Shown here piece after piece: positions 36,738 to 46,052 of a stretch of DNA of 64,000 nucleotides. The stretch is from Thermodesulfobacteriota bacterium. GTDB lineage: Bacteria > Desulfobacterota > BSN033 > UBA1163. The DNA is taken from positions 30,738 through 94,737 of the forward strand of contig JAOAHX010000007.1 in assembly GCA_026415035.1 (NCBI GenBank). Reading direction: 5' to 3'. The position numbers and the translations under genes were made by a program. The notes under the pieces are model-generated. The model had not been told where the DNA came from and ran no database searches. It worked only from the letters and a program-made list of their open reading frames with translations. Within the stretch, counting starts at the first letter, position 1; each line of letters starts with the position of its first letter.

Positions 36738-37250
36738 ATGGCAGAAGAGAAAGAGAAGGTAAAAGAGGCCGATTCAGCGGCCAAAGGGGCTAAAAAAGGG
36801 AGTAAGTTGCTCCTCCTCGTCGGGATCTTTGGCCTCTTGATCGTGGTTGCGGTCGGAGCGGTGGTCTTTCTGGCGCCCTCGCTCTTGCCCATCAAGGGGA
36901 AGAAGGGAGAGGAGTCGAGCCTCGAAAAAGGGTCGGGGAGTCCCTCCCAGGGCCATCTCTACAGCCTGGAGTCGATGATCGTCAATCTGGCCGACACCGA
37001 TTTTCCCAGGTATCTGAAGGTCAAGATCGACCTCGAAAGTGACTCTTCGAAGCCCCAGGAGGAGTTTGAAAAGCGTCTTCCGCAGTTGAAGGACCTGCTT
37101 CTGAGCATCCTGACGAGCAAGACCTATGCGGAGATCGCCGATGCCTCCGGGAAGATGAGGTTGAAGGAGGAAATCCTCCAGCAAGCCAACCAAGTCTTCA
37201 GCACGCTGAAGATCAAGACCGTCTATTTTACTGAGTTCGTGGTTCAATAA
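36738..37250 (+). CDS. fliL: Flagellar basal body-associated protein FliL
   Basis: FliL is a single-pass inner-membrane protein that surrounds the stator units and affects motor torque. The 170-residue product has a basic N-terminal tail, one TM helix (LLLLVGIFGLLIVVAVGAVV, about residues 24-43), and a periplasmic domain with YSLESMIVNLADTDFPRYLK and the C-terminal VYFTEFVVQ, which is the family ending. The start codon was chosen from the position of the sigma-54 promoter. Its stop overlaps the fliM ATG (TAATG). Confidence 0.92.
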   Translation: MAEEKEKVKEADSAAKGAKKGSKLLLLVGIFGLLIVVAVGAVVFLAPSLLPIKGKKGEESSLEKGSGSPSQGHLYSLESMIVNLADTDFPRYLKVKIDLESDSSKPQEEFEKRLPQLKDLLLSILTSKTYAEIADASGKMRLKEEILQQANQVFSTLKIKTVYFTEFVVQ

Positions 37251-38230
37251 TGGCACCCGAAAAGATTCTGTCCCAGGAAGAGATCGATGCCCTCTTGAGG
37301 GGGATGGAGAACGGGGAGGTGGCCGCTTCGCCGGAACCCGTCGAGCGGTCCGATCTCAGGCTTTATGACTTTGCCAACCAGGACCGGGTCATCCGTGGCC
37401 GAATGGCCAGTCTCGAGGTGATCAACGATCAATTTTGCAGGCTCTTCCGGGGAAGCCTCTCGACCGCTTTACGAAGGGAGGTCGATATCGTTCCGAAGAG
37501 TATCGAGATGAAGAAATTCGGGGAGTTCATGAAGACCCTTCCCCTCCCCAGCAGCCTCCATGTCTTTCGCATGGATCCCCTCCGGGGATACTCCGTCCTC
37601 TCCTTGGAAGCCAAACTGATCTTTACGCTTCTCGATATTTTTTTCGGGGGGACCGGAAAGACCCATTATCGGGTGGAGGGAAGGGAGTTTACGGCCATCG
37701 AATTGAGGCTGATTCAGAAGATCGTTTCCTTGGTATTCGCCGACCTTCAAAAGGCCTGGAACCTGGTGCACCCGATCACCTTTCAGCATGTCCGAAGCGA
37801 GATCAACCCCCAATTCGTCACCATCGTCCCCGGCAGCGATCTCGTGGTCCAGGTCCCTTTCGAGGTGGAGCTGGAGCAGGCGATCGGAGAGATCCTCCTC
37901 TGCATCCCCTACGCGGTGATCGAACCGATCAAAGAAAAACTTTACGCCGGCTTCCAGAGCGACCAGCTGGAGGTGGACCAGACCTGGATCTCGAGGCTTT
38001 TCGAAAGATTGCAGGGGGCCGAGGTGGAGGTCAGGGTGGAACTGGGACGGTCGAGGGTGAGGGTTCAAGATCTGTTGAATTGGAAGGCGGGTGACGTGAT
38101 CCCCTTAGACCAGGACCCTGCAAGCCCCCTTATCGTCGAAGTGGAGGGGGTCCCGAAATTTTTGGCGAGGCCAGGGATTTTAAAAGGGAACAAGGCGATC
38201 CAGATCGAAGGGAGGATAAATTCGGCTTAA
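37250..38230 (+). CDS. fliM: Flagellar motor switch protein FliM
   Basis: FliM forms the C-ring and binds phosphorylated CheY. The 326-residue protein begins with the CheY-binding and switch segment ILSQEEIDALLRGM, then the CheC-like middle domain (LYDFANQDRVIRGRMASLEV, with PLRGYSVLSLEAKLIF) and a C-terminal SpoA domain (VRVELGRSRVRVQDLLNWKAGDVI). Complete and of standard length. It follows fliL with a one-base stop/start overlap and precedes fliN. Confidence 0.95.
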   Translation: MAPEKILSQEEIDALLRGMENGEVAASPEPVERSDLRLYDFANQDRVIRGRMASLEVINDQFCRLFRGSLSTALRREVDIVPKSIEMKKFGEFMKTLPLPSSLHVFRMDPLRGYSVLSLEAKLIFTLLDIFFGGTGKTHYRVEGREFTAIELRLIQKIVSLVFADLQKAWNLVHPITFQHVRSEINPQFVTIVPGSDLVVQVPFEVELEQAIGEILLCIPYAVIEPIKEKLYAGFQSDQLEVDQTWISRLFERLQGAEVEVRVELGRSRVRVQDLLNWKAGDVIPLDQDPASPLIVEVEGVPKFLARPGILKGNKAIQIEGRINSA

Positions 38231-38302
38231 GGCCTCTATGAGCCCAAAGGCCGGCCCCGATCTGGCCATCATTCCATGATCAAGGAGGGAAGGAGGTCTG
38301 CG

Positions 38303-38647
38303 ATGGAGCAGGAGGGACAGAAGGTCCAGGAGACCATGGGTCGGGAGTTAAAGTTGAGCGAGGAGGGTTCTTCCCCTAAGGCCCATCCCAATCTCGATTT
38401 CATCCTCGATATTCCCCTGGAGGTCTCCGTGGAGTTAGGTCGGACGAAGATCCTGATCGGTGACCTCCTCCAGCTGGGCCAGGGATCGGTGATCGAACTC
38501 TCCAAACTGGCCGGAGAACCCTTGGAGATCCTGGTGAATCAGAAGCTGGTGGCCCGTGGGGAGGTGGTGGTTGTCAACGAGAAGTTCGCCGTCCGACTGA
38601 CCGACATCATCAGCCCCGCCGAGAGGGTAAAACAGTTAGGGAGTTGA
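38303..38647 (+). CDS. fliN: Flagellar motor switch protein FliN
   Basis: FliN builds the lower C-ring with FliM and helps dock the export ATPase complex. The 114-residue protein is an acidic N-terminal arm plus one SpoA domain: FILDIPLEVSVELGRTKILI, then VIELSKLAGEPLEILVNQKL and VVNEKFAVRLTDI. GGAGG lies six bases before the ATG at 38303; an ATG nine codons earlier is a weaker alternative. It sits between fliM and the fliOPQR export genes. Confidence 0.94.
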   Translation: MEQEGQKVQETMGRELKLSEEGSSPKAHPNLDFILDIPLEVSVELGRTKILIGDLLQLGQGSVIELSKLAGEPLEILVNQKLVARGEVVVVNEKFAVRLTDIISPAERVKQLGS

Positions 38648-38652
38648 GGAAG

Positions 38653-39039
38653 ATGACCTGGGCCATTGTAAAGATGATGCTCGTCTTGGGAGGGATGCTC
38701 GTTTTTCTCTTCCTTTTGAGCGGGTTCCTGAAGAGGGGGCGGGCTCGCTTCGCGGGATCGGTGCCTCATCCGGAGGTCCGGATCTTGGCCACCCAGTGTC
38801 TTGCGCCCCAGAAGTACCTCTCCCTGGTGGAGATCGGTGGAGAGGTCCTGGCCCTGGGGATTTCGGATGCGGCCATCACCCTTCTCACCAAGATCGAAAA
38901 CAGGGAGTGGATCGACCGGCTGGTGATCCCCGAAGAGAAGAAACCGCCTGGGCCCCTTTCCCATCCTTCCCTTCCGCCCCTTTTCCAGAAACCCGGGGAA
39001 AGAAGGAGCAGGTGGACGAGGTGGATTTATGGGACGTAA
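38653..39039 (+). CDS. fliO: Flagellar biosynthetic protein FliO
   Basis: FliO helps assemble the FliPQR export gate. The 128-residue product has one N-terminal TM helix (about residues 5-25), then the FliO beta-domain with VRILATQCLAPQKYLSLVEI and VLALGISDAAITLLTKIE, and a Pro/Arg-rich tail. A TTG three codons upstream is an alternative start that would overlap fliN. Its end overlaps fliP by 11 bases. The position between fliN and fliP supports the call. Confidence 0.88.
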   Translation: MTWAIVKMMLVLGGMLVFLFLLSGFLKRGRARFAGSVPHPEVRILATQCLAPQKYLSLVEIGGEVLALGISDAAITLLTKIENREWIDRLVIPEEKKPPGPLSHPSLPPLFQKPGERRSRWTRWIYGT

Positions 39040-39805
39040 GGCAGGAGCCATCTTTCCTCTTCTCTGCGGGATCTGCATCCTCCTTTTCTTCCTCCTCCCC
39101 TCGGAGGTCGCAGGCCAATCCTCCCCCCTCACCTTTCCCACCCTTAAGATCGGGGTCGAGGGCTCGAAAAAGGGAGGGGATGCCTCGGTGGCCATCCAGA
39201 TCCTGTTTCTGCTGACCGTTCTCACGCTGGCCCCCGCCATTTTGATCATGATGACCTCCTTCACCCGGCTGATCATCGTCTTCTCCTTTTTAAGAAATGC
39301 GATCGGAATCCATCAGATGCCCCCCAATCAGGTCCTGATCGGCCTGTCGCTCTTTCTCACCTTCTTCATCATGAGTCCGGTCTGGCAGGCCATTAAAGAG
39401 AACGCCTATCTCCCCTACATGGAGAAGAAGCTCTCTCAGGAGAAGGCCCTCGAGGAGGCCATCAAACCGATCCGCCAATTCATGTTCCGGCAGACCCGGG
39501 AGAAGGACCTCGCCCTCTTCGTCAGCCTCTCCAAGATGCCGAGGCCGAAAAACATGGAGGAGGTCCCTACGGCCGTTCTCCTTCCGGCCTTCATGATCAG
39601 CGAACTGAAGACCGCTTTCCAGATGGGTTTCGTCCTGTTCATTCCTTTTTTGGTGATCGATATGGTGGTCTCGAGCATCCTCTTATCGATGGGCATGATG
39701 ATGCTCCCTCCGGTGATGATCTCCCTTCCTTTCAAGATCCTTCTCTTCGTCCTGGTGGATGGGTGGCATCTCATCGTGGGTTCCATCGTGAAGAGTTTTT
39801 ATTAG
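39029..39805 (+). CDS. fliP: Flagellar type III export gate protein FliP
   Basis: FliP is the core of the flagellar export gate (five copies with FliQ and FliR). The 258-residue precursor has a cleavable-looking signal segment ending near EVAGQ, then QILFLLTVLTLAPAILIMMT and the family signature SFTRLIIVFSFLRNAIG, and a C-terminal DMVVSSILLSMGMMMLPPVM. All hallmark segments are present. Confidence 0.96.
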   Translation: MGRKAGAIFPLLCGICILLFFLLPSEVAGQSSPLTFPTLKIGVEGSKKGGDASVAIQILFLLTVLTLAPAILIMMTSFTRLIIVFSFLRNAIGIHQMPPNQVLIGLSLFLTFFIMSPVWQAIKENAYLPYMEKKLSQEKALEEAIKPIRQFMFRQTREKDLALFVSLSKMPRPKNMEEVPTAVLLPAFMISELKTAFQMGFVLFIPFLVIDMVVSSILLSMGMMMLPPVMISLPFKILLFVLVDGWHLIVGSIVKSFY

Positions 39806-39818
39806 CGGGATTGCGCCC

Positions 39819-40088
39819 ATGAATACGGAGTTGGTGCTCCACCTGGCCAAAGAGGCGATCGAGATGACCCTCTTTCTCTCCCTTCCCATCATGGGGGTGG
39901 GGTTGGTGGTGGGATTTCTCATCAGCCTCTTCCAAGCCGTCACCCAGATGCACGAGATGACCCTCTCCTTCGTTCCAAAGATCGTGGCCGTTTTGGTCAG
40001 CGTCCTCTTTTTGGGGCCGTGGATGCTTCAGAAAATGGTCACCTATATGGAAGGGTTGCTGACCCAGTTGCCTGGATGGGTGCGATGA
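39819..40088 (+). CDS. fliQ: Flagellar type III export gate protein FliQ
   Basis: A small export-gate subunit of 89 residues with two hydrophobic helices. It shows the family pattern LPIMGVGLVVGFLISLFQAV followed by TQMHEMTLSFVPKI. Length is exact for FliQ. Its stop codon overlaps the fliR start (ATGA). Confidence 0.95.
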   Translation: MNTELVLHLAKEAIEMTLFLSLPIMGVGLVVGFLISLFQAVTQMHEMTLSFVPKIVAVLVSVLFLGPWMLQKMVTYMEGLLTQLPGWVR

Positions 40089-40894
40089 GCGGAGAAATTC
40101 ATCTGGTCAACGATCTCTCTCGGTGGACCCTCCCCATGGTCCAGCAGTGGCTCTTCGTGGTGGTGCGGGTCGCCCCCATCGTCTTCCTGATGCCCCTCTT
40201 TCAATCGCGGAATGTGCCGCAACGGGTGAAGGCGGCCATCACCCTGATCCTCAGCCTGGTTCTTTTTCCCTCCGTCGCGATCGAGGAGACGGCCTTTCCG
40301 AGCGAGCCCGTGGGTTTCGGGCTCCTCGTCTTCTCCGAGATGGCCATCGGATTGGTCTTGGGGCTTTCGATCCGCATGGTTTTCGCTGGGCTCCAGCTGG
40401 CGGGTGAGATCGCGGGCACCCAGATGGGGTTCGGAATGGCCAGGGTGATGGACCCCCAGTTCGGATCGGAATCGACGGTGATGACCGAATTTTACTTTCT
40501 GATCGGGCTGCTCCTCTTTCTCTCCGTCGATGGCCATCACTGGTTTTTCCGGGCCTTGGCCCAAAGCTTCCAACTCATCCGGCCCGGCGGGATCCATCTC
40601 CAAGAGGGCCTCTTCGATCAGTTTCTCCGGCTCTCCGGGAGGATGTTCGTCCTGGCGATCCAGATCGTGGCCCCCCTCTTGGCGATTTTGCTGTTGATCA
40701 AGATCGCCCTGGGGATCATCGCCCGGACGATGCCCCAGATGAATTTATTGATGGCCAGTTTTCCTCTGACGATCGGGCTGGGGTTGATCATGATCGGCCT
40801 CTCACTGGACCTTTTCTGGGTAAGCCTGGGAAAGTGGATGGATGAGTCGGGCCGGAGGTTGGTGACCACCCTCTTGCCCCTCATGAAGGAGTGA
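40085..40894 (+). CDS. fliR: Flagellar type III export gate protein FliR
   Basis: FliR completes the FliP5Q4R1 export gate. The 269-residue integral membrane protein shows VVVRVAPIVFLMPLFQSRNV, the GLQLAGEIAGTQMGFGMA signature and FPLTIGLGLIMIGLSLDLFW. I chose the ATG at 40085 because it overlaps the fliQ stop; an ATG three codons upstream is possible. flhB follows two bases after its stop. Confidence 0.94.
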   Translation: MSGEIHLVNDLSRWTLPMVQQWLFVVVRVAPIVFLMPLFQSRNVPQRVKAAITLILSLVLFPSVAIEETAFPSEPVGFGLLVFSEMAIGLVLGLSIRMVFAGLQLAGEIAGTQMGFGMARVMDPQFGSESTVMTEFYFLIGLLLFLSVDGHHWFFRALAQSFQLIRPGGIHLQEGLFDQFLRLSGRMFVLAIQIVAPLLAILLLIKIALGIIARTMPQMNLLMASFPLTIGLGLIMIGLSLDLFWVSLGKWMDESGRRLVTTLLPLMKE

Positions 40895-40896
40895 CC

Positions 40897-41964
40897 ATGG
40901 CGGAGGAGTCCTTTTCGGAACGGACGGAACAGGCGACGCCGAAGAAGCGGGAGGAGGCCCGGCGAAAGGGCCACGTGGCCAAGAGCCGGGAGATCCCCTC
41001 GGTCGCTCTCCTCCTCGGAGGAGGTTCCTTCCTCGTCCTCCTGGGCTCCTATGTTTGTCGCCACCTGTCCGACCTCATGGTCCTCTCTTTTCAAAGGGTC
41101 GGGGCCAGGACCTTCTCCTCGGAGGCCGTTCTCCTGATGAGCGAAGAGGTGGTTCGATCCGTCTTGACGATCCTCCTCCCCCTCCTCACCGTGCTCCTTT
41201 TGATCTCGGTCGGAAGCCATTACGTCCAGAGCGGAACGTTGATCACGGCCGAGGCGTTGAAGTGGGATTGGAACCGACTGAATCCGATCGCCGGATTGAA
41301 GCGCCTCTTATCGAAGCAATCGGTGGCGGAGCTTTTCAAATCGATCTTCAAATTGATCATCATCGGTGGGATGGCCTACCTGACGATCCAAAAGGCGCTG
41401 CCCGATCTTCTCCTGCTCATGGATCGATCGCCCGAGGCCATTTTTAGTTCGGTGGGGTCCCTCGCCTGGGGCCTCCTGCTCCGGACGGGCGCTCTGATGG
41501 GCCTCTTGGCGGGTTTGGATTACCTCTTCCAACGATGGACCTATGAGCGAAATCTTCGGATGACGAGGCAGGAGGTGAAGGAGGAGTTCAAGCAGACCGA
41601 GGGCGATCCGATGGTCAAGGCGCGGCTCCGGAGCCTCCAGCGCCAGATCGCCCGGAGGAGGATGATGGCGGAGGTGCCGAAGGCCGATGTCATCATCACC
41701 AACCCCACCCACCTGGCCGTTGCCCTCCTCTACCGAATGAAGAAGATGGAAGCCCCCAAGGTGGTGGCCAAAGGTTCGGGATGGATCGCCGAAAAGATCG
41801 TCGAGATCGCCCGACATCACCAGGTCCCGGTGATCGAGAACCCCCCCCTGGCCCGACTCCTCTATAAGACGGTCGAGGTGGGGCAGATGATCCCTTCCCA
41901 GTTTTACCAGGCCGTGGCCGATATTTTGGCCTATGTCTATCGCTTGAAGAACCGGAGAGGTTGA
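40897..41964 (+). CDS. flhB: Flagellar export switch protein FlhB
   Basis: FlhB sets export substrate specificity after self-cleavage. The 355-residue protein begins ERTEQATPKKREEARRKG, has four TM helices, and carries the cleavage motif NPTH in VIITNPTHLAVALLY near residue 268. The cytoplasmic C-terminus (APKVVAKGSGWIAEKIVEIA) is full length. AAGGAG lies five bases before the ATG. A paralogue of the C-terminal part alone occurs at 49251. Confidence 0.96.
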   Translation: MAEESFSERTEQATPKKREEARRKGHVAKSREIPSVALLLGGGSFLVLLGSYVCRHLSDLMVLSFQRVGARTFSSEAVLLMSEEVVRSVLTILLPLLTVLLLISVGSHYVQSGTLITAEALKWDWNRLNPIAGLKRLLSKQSVAELFKSIFKLIIIGGMAYLTIQKALPDLLLLMDRSPEAIFSSVGSLAWGLLLRTGALMGLLAGLDYLFQRWTYERNLRMTRQEVKEEFKQTEGDPMVKARLRSLQRQIARRRMMAEVPKADVIITNPTHLAVALLYRMKKMEAPKVVAKGSGWIAEKIVEIARHHQVPVIENPPLARLLYKTVEVGQMIPSQFYQAVADILAYVYRLKNRRG

Positions 41965-41968
41965 GACC

Positions 41969-44059
41969 ATGGGCGGACCGGAGGGTTTCCTTTCCATTTT
42001 CAAAGGGGTTCGAAAGATCCAACAGGCCGATCTCTATCTGGCCACAGGGGTGGTTTCGATTCTCCTCGTCATGATCCTGCCCCTACCTGCGCTCCTGATC
42101 GATCTTCTCCTTTCGGTGAGCCTCACCTTCTCGCTGATCATCCTGCTGACCTCCCTCTACATCAAGACCCCTCTTGAGTTTTCCACCTTCCCCTCGCTCC
42201 TGCTGATGACCACCCTTTTCCGACTCTCCCTCAATATCGCCACGACCCGCCTGATTCTCCTCCACGGAAACGAGGGGACAACGGCAGCCGGCTATGTGAT
42301 CCGGTCCTTCGGCCATTTCGTCATCGGCGGAAACTACTTCGTGGGTTTCGTCATCTTCATCATTTTGGTCATCATCAATTTCATCGTCATCACCAAGGGA
42401 AGCGGCCGGATTGCCGAGGTGGCTGCCCGGTTCACCCTCGACGCCATGCCCGGCAAACAGATGAGCATTGATGCCGACCTCAATGCCGGGTTGATCGACG
42501 AAAAGGAGGCGAGGAAGCGGAGGGCCCAGATTGCCCGGGAGGCCGACTTCTACGGCGCGATGGACGGGGCCAGCAAATTCGTGAGGGGAGAGGCCGTGGC
42601 AGGCCTGCTCATCATGCTCATCAACATCGTCGGAGGGTTTCTCATCGGGGTCTTTCAGCACCGGATGCCTTTTTTAACCGCTGCCGAGACCTTCACGGTC
42701 CTGACGATCGGGGATGGCCTGGTCTCTCAGATACCCGCCTTGATGATCTCCACAGCCGCGGGAATCATTGTGAGCCGGGCGGCCTCGGAGCACCATATGG
42801 GGAGGGAACTGGGAAACCAGATCCGGCTCCAGCCCCAGGCCATCACCCTTTCGGCAGGCATCCTCTTCTTTTTGGGACTGATTCCAGGGCTTCCCCATCT
42901 GCCCTTCATCGGCCTCTCCTTAGTCGTCGGCCTTCTCAGCTACCTCGTCTACAAGGAGCAGAGCCGGGTGGAGAGGCGACAGGCCGAGGAGGCCCGAAAA
43001 TTGGTTCCCCCCACCGCACCGGAGCCGGTGGAATCCTTCTTGAACCTCGACCGGCTCGAGCTGGAAGTGGGATACGGTCTGATCCCGATCGTGGACGAGG
43101 AGCAGAACGGAGACCTCCTGGATCGCATCCGATCGATCCGGCGCCAGTTCGCCCTTGAGATGGGGTTCATCGTTCCCCCTCTGCGGGTCAGGGATAATCT
43201 CCAGCTGAAGCCGGGGGAGTATCGCATCCTCGTCAAAGGGAATGAGGTGGCCCGGGGCGAGGTGATGCCGGGCTTTGTGATGGCCCTCAGCGCGGGGGAG
43301 GTCAAACGGGATCTCGAGGGGATTCCGACCCGTGAACCGGTCTTCGGACTTCCCGCCCTCTGGCTCCCTGAGAAGCGGAAGGACGAGGCCCAGTTCGCGG
43401 GGTATACCGTGGTCGACGTCTCCACGATCATCACCACCCATCTGACGGAGGTCCTTCGATCCCATGCCGATGAGCTCCTGGGACGGCAAGATGTCCAGAA
43501 ATTGCTCGATCGCCTGGGCCAACAATATCCGAAGGCCGTGGAAGAGTTGACCCCCCAGCTTCTTTCTCTGGGCACGATCCAGAGGGTCTTGCAGAACCTC
43601 TTGAAAGAACGGGTCTCCATCCGGGATCTGCTGACCATCGTGGAGACGTTGGCGGATTATGCCCCCCTGACCAAAGACCCCGATCTCTTAACCGAATATG
43701 TCCGGCAGCGGCTGGCCCGGACCATCGTCAAACAGTATGAGACGCCGGAAGGGGTCCTGCCCCTCATCACCCTGGATCAGCAGACCGAAGACCTGCTGCG
43801 GGACCGAATCCAGAAAGGAGACTATGGGACGACCCTCGTTCTGGAGCCAAGCCTGGTTCAGAAGATCGTCTCCAACCTCCACCAGATTCTCGAAAGGATG
43901 ACCCAACTCAATTATCAACCCGTTCTCCTCTGTTCGCCGGTGCTGCGGAGGCATTTGAAACGCCTGCTCGACCGACTGCTTCCCCAGATCGCGGTCCTCT
44001 CCCATACCGAATTGCCTCCGCATACCAAGATTCAATCGTTGGGGACGGTGACGATTTGA
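41969..44059 (+). CDS. flhA: Flagellar export apparatus protein FlhA
   Basis: FlhA is the ion-conducting nonameric export component and docks chaperone-substrate complexes. The 696-residue protein has about eight N-terminal TM helices, the FHIPEP-type cytoplasmic loop with RFTLDAMPGKQMSIDADLNA, then a four-subdomain cytoplasmic part from about residue 340, ending with HTELPPHTKIQSLGTVTI. Length and features are standard. The gene starts four bases after flhB and precedes flhF. Confidence 0.96.
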   Translation: MGGPEGFLSIFKGVRKIQQADLYLATGVVSILLVMILPLPALLIDLLLSVSLTFSLIILLTSLYIKTPLEFSTFPSLLLMTTLFRLSLNIATTRLILLHGNEGTTAAGYVIRSFGHFVIGGNYFVGFVIFIILVIINFIVITKGSGRIAEVAARFTLDAMPGKQMSIDADLNAGLIDEKEARKRRAQIAREADFYGAMDGASKFVRGEAVAGLLIMLINIVGGFLIGVFQHRMPFLTAAETFTVLTIGDGLVSQIPALMISTAAGIIVSRAASEHHMGRELGNQIRLQPQAITLSAGILFFLGLIPGLPHLPFIGLSLVVGLLSYLVYKEQSRVERRQAEEARKLVPPTAPEPVESFLNLDRLELEVGYGLIPIVDEEQNGDLLDRIRSIRRQFALEMGFIVPPLRVRDNLQLKPGEYRILVKGNEVARGEVMPGFVMALSAGEVKRDLEGIPTREPVFGLPALWLPEKRKDEAQFAGYTVVDVSTIITTHLTEVLRSHADELLGRQDVQKLLDRLGQQYPKAVEELTPQLLSLGTIQRVLQNLLKERVSIRDLLTIVETLADYAPLTKDPDLLTEYVRQRLARTIVKQYETPEGVLPLITLDQQTEDLLRDRIQKGDYGTTLVLEPSLVQKIVSNLHQILERMTQLNYQPVLLCSPVLRRHLKRLLDRLLPQIAVLSHTELPPHTKIQSLGTVTI

Positions 44060-44092
44060 GAGGGGTGAGGGAGAAGGGAAGAGGGGATTGGT

Positions 44093-45100
44093 ATGCAGAT
44101 TAAACCGTATTCAGGAAAAGACATGCAAGAAGTCCTGAGGAAGGTGAAGGAGGAGATGGGCCAGGAGGCGATCATCCTTTCGACCCGGAAGGTCAAAGGG
44201 GGGATCGAAGTCGTCGCCGCCATCGATCGTCCTCCTGCCGGGGCATCGGAGACCCCGATCCCTCCCCGTTTTTACCAGCTTTCCCCCTCCGAGGGCGCGG
44301 TTTTATCCGGGAGGTCGGAAGAGGAACGCTTTCTTCAGAAACTCACCTCTGCGGGCCTCTATCCTAAATTCGTCCAGGAGCTGGCCGAGGCGATCCATGA
44401 CCTCCATCAAAGGCCTCTTGCCGTTCCCCTCCCGGAGGCCTACCGGGGTCTTCTCAACTGGAGATTGATGGAACAGGTGGAGGTGATGGTCCCCTCCCCG
44501 AGCCGGCCAAGGGTTTGGGCCTTTGTCGGGCCCACCGGAATCGGAAAGACGACCACGATGGTGAAGTTGGCGGCCCATTACCGGTTGAAGGAGACCGATC
44601 GGGTCACGCTGATCACGACCGACACCTACCGCATCGGCGCGGTGGAACAGTTGAAACAGTATGCCCAGCTCTTGCGCCTTCCTCTCGAGGTGGCCTATCG
44701 GCCCGATGACCTGAGACGGATCATCGAACAGCATCAGGACCGGGACCTCCTCCTGATCGACACGGCCGGCCGAAGTCCGAAGAGTCCCGAGGCCATGGAG
44801 GAACTGAAAGATTTTATGACCGCGCATCCGAAGATCGAGAATCACCTCCTCCTCAGCGCGACGATGAAAGAGACCGACCTCGCTTGGATCGTGGACCGGT
44901 TCCGGGTGATCCCCATCGCCAGCTACATCTTCACCAAGCTGGACGAAACGACCCATTATATCCCCCTTTTCAATCAACTGATGCGATACAAGAGGCCCCT
45001 GTCCTACCTGACCCATGGCCAGAACGTCCCCGAGGACATAGAACAGGCCACCAAGTCCCGGGTGGCCCACATGGTGCTCGATACGCTCCTATTCCATTGA
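44093..45100 (+). CDS. flhF: Flagellar biosynthesis GTPase FlhF
   Basis: FlhF is an SRP-family GTPase that marks the site of polar flagella. The 335-residue protein starts with the B domain KPYSGKDMQEVLRKVKEEMG, followed by an N-domain and a G domain: P-loop GPTGIGKTTTMVKLAAHY, TTDTYRIGAVEQLKQYA, LLIDTAGRSP and TKLDET. It is on the short side for the family because the linker after the B domain is short. Its pairing with flhG suggests polar and number-controlled flagella. Confidence 0.93.
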   Translation: MQIKPYSGKDMQEVLRKVKEEMGQEAIILSTRKVKGGIEVVAAIDRPPAGASETPIPPRFYQLSPSEGAVLSGRSEEERFLQKLTSAGLYPKFVQELAEAIHDLHQRPLAVPLPEAYRGLLNWRLMEQVEVMVPSPSRPRVWAFVGPTGIGKTTTMVKLAAHYRLKETDRVTLITTDTYRIGAVEQLKQYAQLLRLPLEVAYRPDDLRRIIEQHQDRDLLLIDTAGRSPKSPEAMEELKDFMTAHPKIENHLLLSATMKETDLAWIVDRFRVIPIASYIFTKLDETTHYIPLFNQLMRYKRPLSYLTHGQNVPEDIEQATKSRVAHMVLDTLLFH

Positions 45101-45113
45101 AGAGGTGAAGAGG

Positions 45114-46052
45114 ATGGATCAAGCAGAAGGACTGCGAACGCTGATGGCCCCGTCTTTGGATGGGAGAACCGGCTACCTTCCTGGCCGGGAGAGGGAGCAG
45201 AAGGAGGGCCTGAGGGGCTCTCCACGGGTCATCTCCGTCACGAGCGGGAAGGGCGGGGTGGGGAAGACGAACGTGGTGGTCAATCTGGCCCTGGCCCTCA
45301 GTCGATTGGGGAAGAAGGTTTTGGTCCTCGATGCCGACCTGGGGTTGGCCAACATCGACGTCCTGTTAGGTCTGGTTCCGCGGTTTACGATCGAGCATTT
45401 CTTCCAACGTCAGAAGACCCTTCCAGAGATTCTCATCGAGGGGCCCGGCGGGATCCGCATCCTCCCCGCCAGCTCGGGCGTCTCGAGCCTTGTCCACCTC
45501 GACGAGACCCAGAAACTCTTCCTGTTGGAGGAGGTGGAGCTTCTGGCCGAGGAGATCGACCTCCTTTTGATCGACACGGGGGCCGGGATCTCCTCCAACG
45601 TCCTCTACTTCAACATGGCGGCCCAGGAGTCGATCGTGGTGGTCACGCCCGAGCCGACCTCGTTGACCGATGCCTATGCCCTCATCAAGGTCTTATCGAC
45701 CCACTTCGAGAAGAGGCATTTCATGGTGCTGGTCAATTTCGTCTCGAGCGAAGAGGAGGCGAAACGGGTCTTTCGGAAGATCAGCAAGGTGATCGACCGG
45801 TTTTTGAAGAGCCTTTCCATCGATTATCTGGGGTTTATTCCCTTCGATGAAAAGCTGCCGCAAGCGGTGAGACATCAGAAGCCCGTGCTGGAGGTCTTTC
45901 CCGCGGCCCAGTCGAGCCGGCGCTTTGAGGATCTTGCCCGGGTTCTCCAAGACCGACTTTTGCCTCCGCTGCCCACGGGCGGGATCCAGTTCTTCTGGAA
46001 GAGCTTATTCCAGGCGCAGAACCGTCTCGAATTGGAAAGGGGGATGGTGTGA
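45114..46052 (+). CDS. flhG: Flagellar number regulator FlhG (MinD-like ATPase)
   Basis: FlhG (FleN, YlxH) is a MinD-like ATPase that limits flagellar number and stimulates FlhF GTPase. The 312-residue protein has the deviant Walker A SGKGGVGKTNVVVNLALAL, DADLGLANIDVLLG and LLIDTGAGIS. The N-terminal region before the Walker box, which activates FlhF in other species, has the Gln-containing segment QAEGLRTLM. I chose the ATG at 45114; a GTG at 45105 is an alternative. Its stop overlaps the fliA GTG start. Confidence 0.93.
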   Translation: MDQAEGLRTLMAPSLDGRTGYLPGREREQKEGLRGSPRVISVTSGKGGVGKTNVVVNLALALSRLGKKVLVLDADLGLANIDVLLGLVPRFTIEHFFQRQKTLPEILIEGPGGIRILPASSGVSSLVHLDETQKLFLLEEVELLAEEIDLLLIDTGAGISSNVLYFNMAAQESIVVVTPEPTSLTDAYALIKVLSTHFEKRHFMVLVNFVSSEEEAKRVFRKISKVIDRFLKSLSIDYLGFIPFDEKLPQAVRHQKPVLEVFPAAQSSRRFEDLARVLQDRLLPPLPTGGIQFFWKSLFQAQNRLELERGMV